Source: Necropsobacter massiliensis
GTDB taxonomy: Bacteria > Pseudomonadota > Gammaproteobacteria > Enterobacterales > Pasteurellaceae
Assembly (NCBI RefSeq): GCF_000827595.2
Contig: NZ_LN776179.1
Span: 40,759-104,758 of the forward strand
Reading direction: 5' to 3'
DNA: 64,000 bases
Made by a program: the position numbers and the translations under genes. Shown here in pieces: positions 28,168 to 35,800 of this stretch. Below the pieces are notes generated by a model. The model worked only from the letters and a program-made list of their open reading frames with translations, was not told where the DNA came from and did not search any database. How positions within the stretch are numbered: the stretch's first letter is position 1; each line of letters starts with the position of its first letter.

Positions 28168-28311
28168 TGTAGAAGGGTTCTACAAAGTACAAAATTTAAC
28201 CACTGTAAAGGGACTTTACAAAGTACAAATTTTAACCAGTGTGCAGGGACTGCACAGTGAACAAAAATTAACCACTGTCCAGGGGCTGGACAAAGTACAA
28301 ATTCTAACCAA
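28168..28311. repeat. Four tandem 36-base units, each with a 7-bp hairpin
   Basis: Units start at 28168, 28204, 28240 and 28276. Each holds a perfect 7-bp inverted repeat with a GGG or GGA triloop: TGTAGAA/TTCTACA, TGTAAAG/CTTTACA, TGTGCAG/CTGCACA, TGTCCAG/CTGGACA. A 19-base linker follows, close to AAGTACAAATTTTAACCAC. Stem sequence differs from unit to unit but pairing is kept each time, so structure, not sequence, is under selection. The array fills the spacer before the PFL_4669-family gene. It may be an RNA leader, a single-stranded-DNA element or a protein-binding array. Confidence 0.85.
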
Positions 28312-28331
28312 ATGATAAAAGGTGACATAAC

Positions 28332-29087
28332 ATGACAACAACATACAACCAACAGCTTGGGCCGTTACGCAGTGAGATTACATTTACGCTTCATACCCAG
28401 TATGCAACTCGTCTTTGGAATGGTCGTGACTTAGTTAAAAATGAAGCAGGTGAAGTCGTTACATCATCAATTCTCAGTATTCCTAATGCTCTATCTCTAT
28501 TGAGCCAAATTCAGCAAGCTGCTGAACAAGATGATCCTTATGCTGATGATTATCTACTTCGTTTTGAACAAAAAGTCTTAGGATTTCGTAAAGAAATGCA
28601 AGATATGACCTGGAGAATGGTTAATCTCTACAGTGAGAAAATCCCTGAAAACTTTCAAATTGAGCGTTGCGCCAATATTGCTCCGATTCAATACCCTATT
28701 TTTGTGAATACTCAGCTGGGTTATCAATTATTGTATCTTTTGGCTGATTTTGATTCGTTAGCTCGTACAGTGATGACCGCTTCACATATTGCATTACTTA
28801 CAAAAGATGATGCATACGATTGGTTAGAGTCCGGAGCTAAATTAATTCGTCGTGCATTTGGTGTGCTTGAGAATTACCGAAATTCCGGTATTACACGCCA
28901 AGATGCGCTTGAAAATAACGCTCGCTATCAAGCTGCTGTAAAACGTATGAAATATACCTTAACGCCTGACGTGCTTTCCGGTACAACACGTGCAACATTT
29001 GCTCCAACAATTAAAAAATCATCACTTGCTGAATCAGATGATAATGGCTCTGTTGAAGTCCAAATTACAGCAAATAAAACTGAATAA
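28332..29087 (+). CDS. ICE protein, PFL_4669 family (TIGR03761)
   Basis: 251 residues, cytoplasmic, no signal. Contains TLHTQYATRLWNGRDLVKNEAGEVV near the N-terminus and a helical C-terminal half with GVLENYRNSGITRQDALEN. This family is confined to ICEs of this type and stands between the replication genes and ssb; a role in DNA processing is presumed but not shown. Ribosome site AAAAGGTGACATAAC. The spacer upstream is filled with the four 36-base hairpin units. The stop overlaps a possible ATG of the DUF3158 gene. Confidence 0.8.
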   Translation: MTTTYNQQLGPLRSEITFTLHTQYATRLWNGRDLVKNEAGEVVTSSILSIPNALSLLSQIQQAAEQDDPYADDYLLRFEQKVLGFRKEMQDMTWRMVNLYSEKIPENFQIERCANIAPIQYPIFVNTQLGYQLLYLLADFDSLARTVMTASHIALLTKDDAYDWLESGAKLIRRAFGVLENYRNSGITRQDALENNARYQAAVKRMKYTLTPDVLSGTTRATFAPTIKKSSLAESDDNGSVEVQITANKTE

Positions 29088-29101
29088 TGGAGATTGGGAT
29101 T

Positions 29102-29575
29102 ATGGATAACGTGCTCATTCCTTCTGATATGTATAAACAATTAGGACGCACAACCCCACTTAATGACTCGCTGAAACAGTTATTCAGTGAGTTAGACTCA
29201 GTGCAACAGTATGAATTACTAGCTGAATCCCTTGCTACAGTCCGTGAAGCTTTAATGTTGCAGCAGAATGAAATGTTGCAGAATGTCCGTAAAAGTGAAC
29301 TTAGTGTATTACCTATTCACATGATCCGAGATAAAGCATCATCATCCGGTGGGACGTTTTTACGCTGGCGCAGTTTTCAAGCTTCTAAGACTGGTGATGC
29401 TGTGTTAAATCCGGTATTTAATAATCCTCAGTTATCTTCAGACTTACGACAAAAACTTGTCTCAGCTGAGAAAGAACGCATTTTGATTAATCTGCAGGTC
29501 TCCGTACTAAATTTTATGATGAGACAGGTATCAAGTGCGGTAGATAAAATTAAAGAGATAGAAGATCATTTATAA
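29102..29575 (+). CDS. DUF3158 family protein
   Basis: About 157 residues, helical, cytoplasmic. GTFLRWRSFQASKTGDAVLNPVF is the most distinctive stretch. I prefer the ATG at 29102 with GGAG 11 bases upstream; the ATG at 29087, overlapping the previous stop, would add five residues. Found next to PFL_4669-family and ssb genes throughout this ICE family. Function not known. An uptake signal lies near the 3' end (29533-29541). Confidence 0.7.
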   Translation: MDNVLIPSDMYKQLGRTTPLNDSLKQLFSELDSVQQYELLAESLATVREALMLQQNEMLQNVRKSELSVLPIHMIRDKASSSGGTFLRWRSFQASKTGDAVLNPVFNNPQLSSDLRQKLVSAEKERILINLQVSVLNFMMRQVSSAVDKIKEIEDHL

Positions 29576-29605
29576 CATTCACATTTGTGAACGTTGGATC
29601 TTCTA

Positions 29606-29687
29606 GTTTGTAATCGGCTAATTTATATGGTTTGTGATCGGCTCACTAAAAGGCCTTTTAAAGGTAAGAGGACAAGCCCCTTACCTT
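29606..29687 (+). promoter_or_regulatory. Repeat and hairpin in the ssb leader
   Basis: The 245-base gap before ssb has no gene but is structured. GTTTGTAATCGGCT (29606-29619) and GTTTGTGATCGGCT (29630-29643) are direct repeats 24 bases apart. A hairpin follows with AAGGTAAG (29661-29668) and CTTACCTT (29680-29687), then a further stem ACGAAA/TTTCGT at about 29689-29715. Repeats at about two helical turns suggest an operator; the hairpins suggest a leader RNA. No protein is known to bind. Confidence 0.5.
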
Positions 29688-29820
29688 AACGAAAAAAAGC
29701 CTTTGCCTTTCGTGGTTGTGTTAAAAAATCTCTGTGTTTTTTACTGAATTTATCCTTAAGGATTAGATGTAAAAAATGCACAATCTTGACAGTTAATTTT
29801 GTGATTTAGGAGAAATCAAT

Positions 29821-30243
29821 ATGGCTGGAATTAATAAAGTAATTATCGTGGGACATTTAGGTAATGATCCTGAAATGCGAAGCATGCCGAATGGTGAAGC
29901 AGTTGCAAATATCAGTGTAGCAACTAGCGAAGCTTGGACGGATAAAAACACCGGTGAACGTCGTGAAGTGACTGAATGGCATCGAATCGTTTTTTATCGC
30001 AAATTAGCTGAAATTTGCGGCCAATATCTCAAGAAAGGAGCGCAAGTTTATATTGAAGGACGCTTGCGTACTCGTAAATGGCAAGATCAAAACGGGCAAG
30101 ATCGTTATACCACGGAAATCCAAGGTGATGTAATGCAAATGTTAGGTACTCGCCCTCAAAGTGCAGATGGTGCAAATAATTCTCAGCCAATGCCACAACA
30201 AGATGCATCGGCAAATGCTTTTGATGATTCAATACCATTCTGA
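29821..30243 (+). CDS. ssb: Single-stranded DNA-binding protein
   Basis: 140-residue SSB. OB-fold positions 1-110: [49 protein letters not shown] and [19 protein letters not shown] short Q/N-rich linker leads to the conserved acidic tip DDSIPF for partner binding. Likely covers the transferred strand and replication intermediates of the ICE; it is separate from the chromosomal ssb. Ribosome site TTAGGAGAAATCAAT. Confidence 0.97.
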   Translation: MAGINKVIIVGHLGNDPEMRSMPNGEAVANISVATSEAWTDKNTGERREVTEWHRIVFYRKLAEICGQYLKKGAQVYIEGRLRTRKWQDQNGQDRYTTEIQGDVMQMLGTRPQSADGANNSQPMPQQDASANAFDDSIPF

Positions 30244-30269
30244 ACTCAATATAATTAAGGTTAATCGTG

Positions 30270-30788
30270 ATGAAAAAAATAATTTTTGTTTTATCTGCCG
30301 TCGCTGCTTTAAGTGGTTGTGCTGAATTAAACTCATTGAATGATGCGGTTGGTAATGTTGCAGGTCAGCTCAGCAGTGTTCTTGGCGGGGGGAATAGTTC
30401 CTCTAGTTCTTCCGGTGTGGCTTACACTCAAAGTTCTCGTTCTCATCGCTATAACGTAGAGGATTCAATTACATCATCTAAAAATATTGACTCTCTTTAC
30501 GTAAAAATTAAACGTAATTTAAAATTCAAAACACGGGAGGAAGCATTAAGTGGATTATCCGGGTATGAGCGTCAACGTTACGAATCGCTTTTAGATGAAG
30601 AAGGACATGCTCATGAAGCGACTCCTGGGGTCTATTATCACATGGCAAATAGCTATGTTGGCGGTCGAAAAATTGACATAACGCTTGCAAAAGAGGACGG
30701 CAAGGTTAGAATTTCCTGGATTGCATCCTCAAATGAATCTGATTTTGCTCAATTTGTTAAATCAGAAGTGATAAAAGCAATTAAATAA
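30270..30788 (+). CDS. Putative lipoprotein, unknown function
   Basis: About 172 residues. Lipoprotein signal MKKIIFVLSAVAALSGCAEL with lipobox LSGC. A serine/glycine-rich stretch (SSSSSSG) follows. The body (about 60-172) has no motif I recognise. The second ATG is taken as start because the first codon is GTG directly before it. Twenty-six bases after ssb and followed by a terminator, so co-transcribed with ssb. It might be involved in envelope contact or exclusion; this is only a guess from the lipid anchor. Confidence 0.75.
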   Translation: MKKIIFVLSAVAALSGCAELNSLNDAVGNVAGQLSSVLGGGNSSSSSSGVAYTQSSRSHRYNVEDSITSSKNIDSLYVKIKRNLKFKTREEALSGLSGYERQRYESLLDEEGHAHEATPGVYYHMANSYVGGRKIDITLAKEDGKVRISWIASSNESDFAQFVKSEVIKAIK

Positions 30789-30836
30789 TACGACAACATA
30801 AACATAGTGTAGGTAATCAATACCTCATTCTCCTTT

Positions 30837-30862
30837 GCCCCAACCTTAGTGGGGCTTTTTTT
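30837..30862 (+). terminator. Terminator after the ssb-lipoprotein operon
   Basis: GCCCCA and TGGGGC pair across a 7-base loop and are followed by seven T. It lies 49 bases after the lipoprotein gene. The next 140 bases are AT-rich and I see no gene there. Confidence 0.9.
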
Positions 30863-31003
30863 ATTTCAGTTATTTTTAAATTTCGATACCGATAATAATG
30901 ATTATTTTGTATGATAGATAACGAAACAAATTTGTTTTTTGAGATCCATCCAAACTTTTCCTTTTCCTCATATTGTTTAATATCTCAAACGTTTACCCCT
31001 TGG

Positions 31004-31561
31004 CTACAAGGGGTATTTTTCTCCTGTAATTGCAAAAAATAAATTAAGTGGCTCAAAATGAAGTGAAGATAATGGGCTTGCATACTTTGACAGAATTTTA
31101 GCTTTCTCTTTATGGTTTCTAACCAAAATAGGAAACTCCTTTACACCATTTGCAAGCAACCAAAGCGTTCTTGTCATACCATCATTAAGACTACAGCTTA
31201 TTTCTCCATCTTTAATATGAACATTTACATCTGCAAGTGGAACTGGAGAATCCATACTTTTAGCAAATCCGTTTTCAGCATGATGAAACTTATAATCTTT
31301 TCTCCATGTTGACTCATCGCCCGCACATGTATTTTTATCTACCTCATACGGTGATCGCTACCATAAAGAAAGAAACTTTTGAGCATCTACGATGACAATC
31401 ATGTTCTCTTGATTAGCCATATTTTCAATATGCTGTGGATAACGCATATACACGACTTTCTGCTCTCTCGTTTTCATTCTAAAAATAATATATCTATCTC
31501 GACCTGAATATCTAAGCGTATCAACCATCACTCCAATTGATGAAGGGGTCAGTTTTATCAT
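31004..31561 (-). pseudogene. Interrupted gene, resembles plasmid fertility-inhibition factor family
   Basis: On the minus strand an ATG at 31561 with GAGGAGT upstream opens a frame of 186 codons, broken only by an in-frame TAG at codon 68 (after FLSLW), and ending at 31004. Downstream of the TAG the same frame continues RSPYEVDKNTCAGDES, WRKDYKFHHAENGFAKSMDS, PVPLADV and DGMTRTLWLLANGV, EFPI. The pattern PVPLA-V and DG-TRT-WLLANG resembles proteins annotated as plasmid fertility inhibition factors, which block transfer of co-resident plasmids; this family call is from memory. Either a recent nonsense mutation or amber read-through explains it. No frameshift is needed. Confidence 0.6.
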
Positions 31562-31651
31562 GATTTACTCCTCAATTTAAAAAGAATTCCTAATTGTGGT
31601 TTATCTTATTACATCGAAAATATCTCTCAAATATCAATGAGAGAAAACATC

Positions 31652-33697
31652 ATGAAATTATTTTTATGCGAAAAACCATCACAAGGCAATGATATTGCAA
31701 AAGTATTAGGTGCGACAAGGCGTGGTGAGGGTTGTTTATCAACACCTGACGGTCAGCTTACCGTTACCTGGGGAATTGGTCATCTAGTAGAGCAATTTAA
31801 TCCTGAAGAATATGATCCTGCCTTTAAAAAGTGGGCATTTGAGACCTTGCCAATTATCCCGGGTAAATGGGGGCTTTCACCTAAAAAAGAAACAAAAAAA
31901 CAGTTCAATGTCGTCATGAAACTTATCAAACAAGCTAAACTTGTTGTCATTGCAACCGATATTGATAGAGAGGGCGAAACTATAGCAAGAGAATTGCTGG
32001 ATTTGGCAGGATTTCGAGGGCAAATAAAACGCCTTTGGTTGTCTGCACTAGATGATACCAGTATTCGCAAAGCCTTGGGCGCACTTAAAAATAATGAGGA
32101 GACACTACCTCTTTACTATGCGGGACTTGCACGTAGTCGAGCTGATTGGCTTATTGGTATGAATTTCTCTCGTCTCTATACCTTATTAGCGCAACAACAA
32201 GGGTATCAAGGGAAACCTTTAAGTGTTGGTCGGGTACAAACTCCAACATTAAGCCTGGTTGTTAATCGTGACCGTGAGATAAAAAACTTCATTCCTAAGC
32301 AACATTTTGCTTTGCAAGTAATGCTTTCTGATGGAAATCAGCATTTTGCTACGCAATACGTTATTCCGGAGCAATATTGCGATCCTGATGGACTTTGTTT
32401 GTCTGCCCAAGTTATACAAGCAGCAAATCAGCAAATTCGTCAATTGGGCCAAGCGAAAGTGGAATCGGTTGAAACTAAACGTGAAAGACAAAATGCCCCA
32501 CTTTGCTTTGCATTAAGTGACTTACAATCAGAAGCTAACCGCCTTTATGGACTGGGTGCGCAAAGAGTATTGGATATAGCTCAATCACTTTATGAGACTC
32601 ACAAAGCGACAACCTATCCTAGAACAGATTGTGGTTATTTACCGGAGTCTCAGTTTGCAGAAGCGCCTCAAATTATCCAATGTTTGTTGCAATCCGATAA
32701 TCGATTACAACCCCTTGCTGGTATGTTAAACCTTAATCAAAAATCACGAGTTTGGAATGATAAAAAGATTACTGCTCACCATGGCATTATTCCGACTATG
32801 ATTAAAGCTGATATTAGCAAAATGTCTGATGAAGAATTAAAGCTCTATGATCTCATACGTCGTCGTTATTTAGCTCAATTCTTACCTGTTTCTGAAACAG
32901 ATAAGACACAAATTATTTTGAAGTGCGGTCAACATATATTAAGTGCACGTGGGAATGTGCTTATTGCTCCAGGTTGGAAAATTCTATTTGGCAAATCACT
33001 TGATGAAGATGATGATGCACCTCAGGCCTTACCAACTTTAAAGCAAGGACAAGTCTGTCAGATTTCTGATTCAGAAATAAAAACCTTACAAACATCACCA
33101 CCTAATCACTTCACGGAAGGCACATTGCTCACCGCAATGAAAAATGCAGCTCGCTTTGTAACTGATGAGCGTTTAAAACAACGCTTACGAGAAACTGAAG
33201 GACTTGGTACAGAAGCCACTCGGGCGGGAACGATTCAAGGTTTGATTGATAAAGGTTTCTTGAAAAAGAAAGGTAAATCACTATTAGCGACAGATGAAGC
33301 AATGACGCTAATTGATAATTTACCTCAGATGTTAAAAGATCCGGGTTTAACCGCACTTTGGGAGCAAGCGCTCAATCAAATTGCTGAAAGAACGCTTTCG
33401 CTAGACGTGTTTATGCAAAAACAAGAAGTCTTTGTGCGGCATTTGATGGCTGATTGCCTTAAAAAGGGAATGAGTTTGGGGAATATTGAAATTCGTAAAT
33501 GCCCTAAGTGCGGTGCACCAATGATTAAAAGAAATGGTAAAAATGGGGCTTTTTTTGGGTGTTCTGCTTATCCAAATTGCCAACATATTGAAAATATTGA
33601 TAGCAAGAAGAATACTAAAAGTACAAAAAATTTAAAGAAAAAGTCGAGTAAAAGTGTGAGTGAGCAAATTTCATCTTTACGAAGCTTATTGAACTAG
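31652..33697 (+). CDS. topB: DNA topoisomerase III
   Basis: Type IA topoisomerase, 681 residues from the ATG at 31652 (MKLFLCEKPSQGNDIAKVLG); an earlier in-frame ATG lacks conserved sequence. TOPRIM domain 1-150 with WGIGHLVEQ and IATDIDREGE. The active-site Tyr is in TTYPRTDCGYLPES (near 322). The decatenation-type middle and TEGTLLTAMKNAARFV are typical. A C-terminal zinc finger CPKCGAPM and FFGCSAYPNC follows, then a lysine/serine-rich tail. Standard component of this ICE family, probably for resolving replication or transfer intermediates. Three uptake signals lie inside or at the end of the gene. Confidence 0.96.
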   Translation: MKLFLCEKPSQGNDIAKVLGATRRGEGCLSTPDGQLTVTWGIGHLVEQFNPEEYDPAFKKWAFETLPIIPGKWGLSPKKETKKQFNVVMKLIKQAKLVVIATDIDREGETIARELLDLAGFRGQIKRLWLSALDDTSIRKALGALKNNEETLPLYYAGLARSRADWLIGMNFSRLYTLLAQQQGYQGKPLSVGRVQTPTLSLVVNRDREIKNFIPKQHFALQVMLSDGNQHFATQYVIPEQYCDPDGLCLSAQVIQAANQQIRQLGQAKVESVETKRERQNAPLCFALSDLQSEANRLYGLGAQRVLDIAQSLYETHKATTYPRTDCGYLPESQFAEAPQIIQCLLQSDNRLQPLAGMLNLNQKSRVWNDKKITAHHGIIPTMIKADISKMSDEELKLYDLIRRRYLAQFLPVSETDKTQIILKCGQHILSARGNVLIAPGWKILFGKSLDEDDDAPQALPTLKQGQVCQISDSEIKTLQTSPPNHFTEGTLLTAMKNAARFVTDERLKQRLRETEGLGTEATRAGTIQGLIDKGFLKKKGKSLLATDEAMTLIDNLPQMLKDPGLTALWEQALNQIAERTLSLDVFMQKQEVFVRHLMADCLKKGMSLGNIEIRKCPKCGAPMIKRNGKNGAFFGCSAYPNCQHIENIDSKKNTKSTKNLKKKSSKSVSEQISSLRSLLN

Positions 33698-33765
33698 GAT
33701 TTAAGCGCCTGTGAATGGCGAGCCCTCAAAAATAGTGCTATACTAAAGCCTTCGTAAGACCGTTC

Positions 33766-33866
33766 GTGAATTGTCGGTTATCAATTCACACTAGCCAAAA
33801 ATGATTCCAGCACGCTGAAAGGAATTTCTCACATTGATTAACGCTCCTTGTGAGGTGTGCCACCTA
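33766..33866 (+). ncRNA. C4-like structured RNA, copy A
   Basis: First of three related elements. Stem 1: GTGAATTG (33766-33773) with CAATTCAC (33782-33789). Then the conserved AGCCAAAA (33793-33800). Stem 2: GCACGC (33810-33815) with GTGTGC (33855-33860), carrying CTGAAAGGA on its 5' side. Inner stem 3: CTCACA with TGTGAG. GCCACCT closes the motif. Stems match copies B and C by covariation, not by sequence. A TATACT -10-like box lies at 33739-33744. Architecture recalls the C4 antisense RNA of phage P1/P7; the family link is from memory. Confidence 0.7.
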
Positions 33867-33871
33867 GTTAA

Positions 33872-34075
33872 TCAGAGTAATGATGGAGTAACGCCCCAAT
33901 TTACTCTCGACTTTTCAAATCGCTGGCCATTGCGGATTTTTAAAGTGTATTGCAAAGTGCATTTTGAAAATTCGCAATGGCTTGCTACTTTCTCCTTACC
34001 GGAGCCCACCGGTGAAACAATGGGTGCCCTTTGTGTCAATTTGATGCCACAGATATAACCGATTGATGGCCACAA
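33872..34075 (-). other. Inverted-repeat region with Ash/Icd-like reading frame
   Basis: A 67-codon minus-strand frame includes ICGIKLTQRAPIVSPVGS, HCEFSKC and GVTPSLL. From memory, similar peptides are annotated in many islands as Icd-like or Ash proteins next to C4-type RNAs. The frame sits on a long inverted repeat: CCATTGCGGATTTT (33927-33940) and AAAATTCGCAATGG (33967-33980), 13 of 14 paired. I see no ribosome site, so I treat it as a non-coding, structured part of the C4-like locus. A plus-strand frame at 33834-34058 is equally unsupported. 34076-34196 has nothing clear. Confidence 0.4.
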
Positions 34076-34196
34076 AGTAATCGGATAAGGCGAGCCGTAA
34101 AAATCCGTATATGGTAACGAACGTATCAGTATTTTTATGAATCAAATTAGTTTGGCCTACTTAATTTTTATTTAATCAATCTATAGTCAAAACTAT

Positions 34197-34229
34197 AAGG
34201 TCATTCAGGAAACTGGGTGACCTTTTCTT
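34197..34229 (+). terminator. Terminator in the topB-DUF3577 spacer
   Basis: AAGGTCA (34197-34203) pairs with TGACCTT (34218-34224), continued internally by CAGG/CTGG, followed by TTCTTTT. It separates copy A of the structured RNA from copy B. Confidence 0.7.
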
Positions 34230-34315
34230 TTGACTAAAATATCTCCAAATAGAATTTTTAATTTTTTATACATTTAAGGTTTGCTTTAGATTTTAATAAC
34301 AACAGTTTTTAAGGT

Positions 34316-34452
34316 GCTGTGAAAACAGCCTTTAAGAAGTTGCACGATTCTTGAGAAGCAACGCCTTGCCTTAGTGCAAGTAGAATCATAGCCAAAATTT
34401 TTTCCAGCACACTGAAAGGAGAATCTACGAATAATTCGTAGGTGTGCCACCT
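34316..34452 (+). ncRNA. C4-like structured RNA, copy B
   Basis: A small hairpin GCTGT/ACAGC (34316-34329) leads. Stem 1: GATTCT (34346-34351) with AGAATC (34382-34387), with inner CTTGC/GCAAG. AGCCAAAA at 34390-34397. Stem 2: GCACAC (34407-34412) with GTGTGC (34442-34447), with CTGAAAGGA after the 5' arm. Stem 3: CTACGAA with TTCGTAG. GCCACCTTA ends it. 62 bases (34337-34398) are identical to copy C. It stands directly before the leader of the DUF3577 gene, first gene of this cargo operon. Confidence 0.75.
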
Positions 34453-34506
34453 TAAACTACCCTTAACCTAAAATAAGATTACTTATTCTAGTTTAATCAC
34501 AATTTA

Positions 34507-34580
34507 ACCCTTGGCGGGAAACATTTTTCCCGTGTTGGGTAAGGATGTTTCTCCGCTTTTTTACTACTTAGGAGAAACAT
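34507..34580 (+). promoter_or_regulatory. Pseudoknot-type leader 1 (DUF3577 gene)
   Basis: Hairpin closed by ACCC/GGGT (34507-34540) contains GGGAAACAT (34516-34524), a near copy of the ribosome site. Segment ATGTTTCTCC (34545-34554) just 3' of the hairpin is perfectly complementary (10 of 10) to the ribosome site GGAGAAACAT (34571-34580), and mostly complementary to the loop mimic. Loop pairing would free the ribosome site; pairing with the ribosome site would block it. Confidence 0.75.
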
Positions 34581-34581
34581 T

Positions 34582-35010
34582 ATGTCTACTCAAAACGCAC
34601 AACCAAAATATTTCAATCTTCATACTTCTGGCATTGGTTATTTAAGCGATATTCGCGAAATCAAGCCGAAAAAAGGAGATGCATTTTGGGCTTGTCGAAT
34701 TGCTGCTCTTACAGGCTCTTCCGATTCTCCGGAATATCGTTTTTTTGATATGAACGTATCCGGTGAAGAAACCACTAACTTGATTAAACGCTGTCAAGAC
34801 GCGGTTGAGGCGAAGAAAAAAGTCTTGGTTTCCTTTGTAATGAGTGATTTGTGGTATGACACATTCACTTATTCAAAAGATAGCGAATATCACAAAAAAG
34901 GTGATACTGGCGTGTCGATTAAAGGACGACTCTATCGTATTAACTTTATTAAAGTTGATGGTGAGTTGAAATATCAAGCAAAACGCCAAGATGAGCAAGG
35001 GAATGACTAA
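34582..35010 (+). CDS. DUF3577 (STY4534) family protein
   Basis: 142-residue cytoplasmic protein; QPKYFNLHTSGIGYLSDIRE, FWACRIAALTGSS and EYRFFDMNVSGEE are typical of the family. The fold resembles OB-type DNA-binding proteins in my reading (two beta-rich halves), but no function is established. Confined to ICEs and islands. It heads the first cargo block, directly after copy B of the C4-like RNA and pseudoknot leader 1. A terminator-like hairpin follows. Confidence 0.8.
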   Translation: MSTQNAQPKYFNLHTSGIGYLSDIREIKPKKGDAFWACRIAALTGSSDSPEYRFFDMNVSGEETTNLIKRCQDAVEAKKKVLVSFVMSDLWYDTFTYSKDSEYHKKGDTGVSIKGRLYRINFIKVDGELKYQAKRQDEQGND

Positions 35011-35024
35011 CCTATAAACTGATG

Positions 35025-35056
35025 AAAGCCAACAACAATATTTGTTGGCTTTTTCT
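35025..35056 (+). terminator. Terminator/attenuator between DUF3577 and DUF3560 genes
   Basis: AAAGCCAACAA (35025-35035) pairs with TTGTTGGCTTT (35041-35051 region) followed by TTTCTTT. It comes directly before pseudoknot leader 2, so the downstream genes depend on read-through or a local promoter. Confidence 0.75.
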
Positions 35057-35058
35057 TT

Positions 35059-35123
35059 ACCCTGAAGGGGAAACTCCCCTTATGGGTGGTTTCTCCTTTT
35101 TTATTTCTATTTGAGGAGAAACC
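35059..35123 (+). promoter_or_regulatory. Pseudoknot-type leader 2 (DUF3560 gene)
   Basis: ACCC (35059-35062) and GGGT close a hairpin with GGGGAAAC (35067-35074) inside. GGTTTCTCC (35088-35096) is complementary to the ribosome site GGAGAAACC (35115-35123) in 9 of 9 positions, and GTTTCTCC pairs with the GGGGAAAC mimic in 8 of 8 with one G-U. Confidence 0.75.
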
Positions 35124-35124
35124 T

Positions 35125-35766
35125 ATGAATACTTACGCTAAATTTTGCCCTAATGTTTTTGTTGCTAAATGTCCGGATGCTCACCAAAAAGGTGACGTTA
35201 TCATCTTAACCAGTAAATACGGTAAAGAGACTGAAGTGGAGATTCATAATCTCGTAAAAACCTCTGAGGATGCGTATTTTTATTCCTTCACCCGGTGTGA
35301 TGGAGTGAATAGTCAAGTTCGTGCAGAACAAAAAGCTGAGCGTTATCAAAACGCAGCTAATAATGCATTAAAACGCAGTGAACAATATTGTGAAGCTGCT
35401 AATGAAGGTCGTGAATTTCTTCGTTTGGGGGAACCGATTAAAATCGGTCATCATAGCGAAAAACGTCATAGAGCCTTGATTGAACGTAATGCAAGACGCA
35501 TGGATAAGTCTATTGAAGAAATGCGTAAAGCAGAAAGTTATGACGGTAAAATCGCTTATTGGGAACAGATGGCAGGGAAAATTGATTTATCTATGCCGGA
35601 AAGTCTTGAGTTCTTTAAGTTTGAATTGGAAAAAGCCAAAGAAAAACACCAAGAGCTTAAAGATAAACCTGAATTGCGAACACATGCTTTTTCTCTCACT
35701 TATGCTAAAAAAGCAGTCAATGAGCTTGAGAAAAAAGTAAAACTAGCCGAATTACTTTGGGCGTAA
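35125..35766 (+). CDS. DUF3560 family protein
   Basis: 213 residues from the ATG at 35125, chosen because GGAGAAACC lies directly upstream; the longer frame from 35086 would run through the leader. The middle has the family signature GEPIKIGHHSEKRHRALIER (residues about 103-122), preceded and followed by long charged helices (coiled-coil-like, KAERYQNAANNALKRSEQY; ELEKAKEKHQELKDK). Common on conjugative elements, function unknown; the histidines HHSEKRH could bind metal. Confidence 0.75.
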   Translation: MNTYAKFCPNVFVAKCPDAHQKGDVIILTSKYGKETEVEIHNLVKTSEDAYFYSFTRCDGVNSQVRAEQKAERYQNAANNALKRSEQYCEAANEGREFLRLGEPIKIGHHSEKRHRALIERNARRMDKSIEEMRKAESYDGKIAYWEQMAGKIDLSMPESLEFFKFELEKAKEKHQELKDKPELRTHAFSLTYAKKAVNELEKKVKLAELLWA

Positions 35767-35800
35767 ATTTAACTTTTGAAAACATAAATTGGAGAAATAT

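Noticed and set aside
28168..28311. CRISPR array
   Set aside because: Period is 36 bases but the variable parts are short palindromes and the linkers are the conserved part; there are no unique 30-base spacers and no cas genes.
27897..28352. Minus-strand 151-codon frame with a 12-residue repeat (WLxFVLC type)
   Set aside because: The repeat is the shadow of the 36-base hairpin units; 36 is a multiple of three so no stops arise. Variation is palindrome-preserving, not codon-like, and most of the frame lies opposite a real gene.
30895..30935. Fur-box-like AT-rich inverted repeat (GATAATAATGATTATT)
   Set aside because: Match is only partial, in AT-rich sequence, and no iron-related gene is near.
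33834..34058. Plus-strand 74-codon frame after copy A RNA
   Set aside because: No ribosome site, begins inside the structured RNA and lies on the long inverted repeat; better explained as structure.
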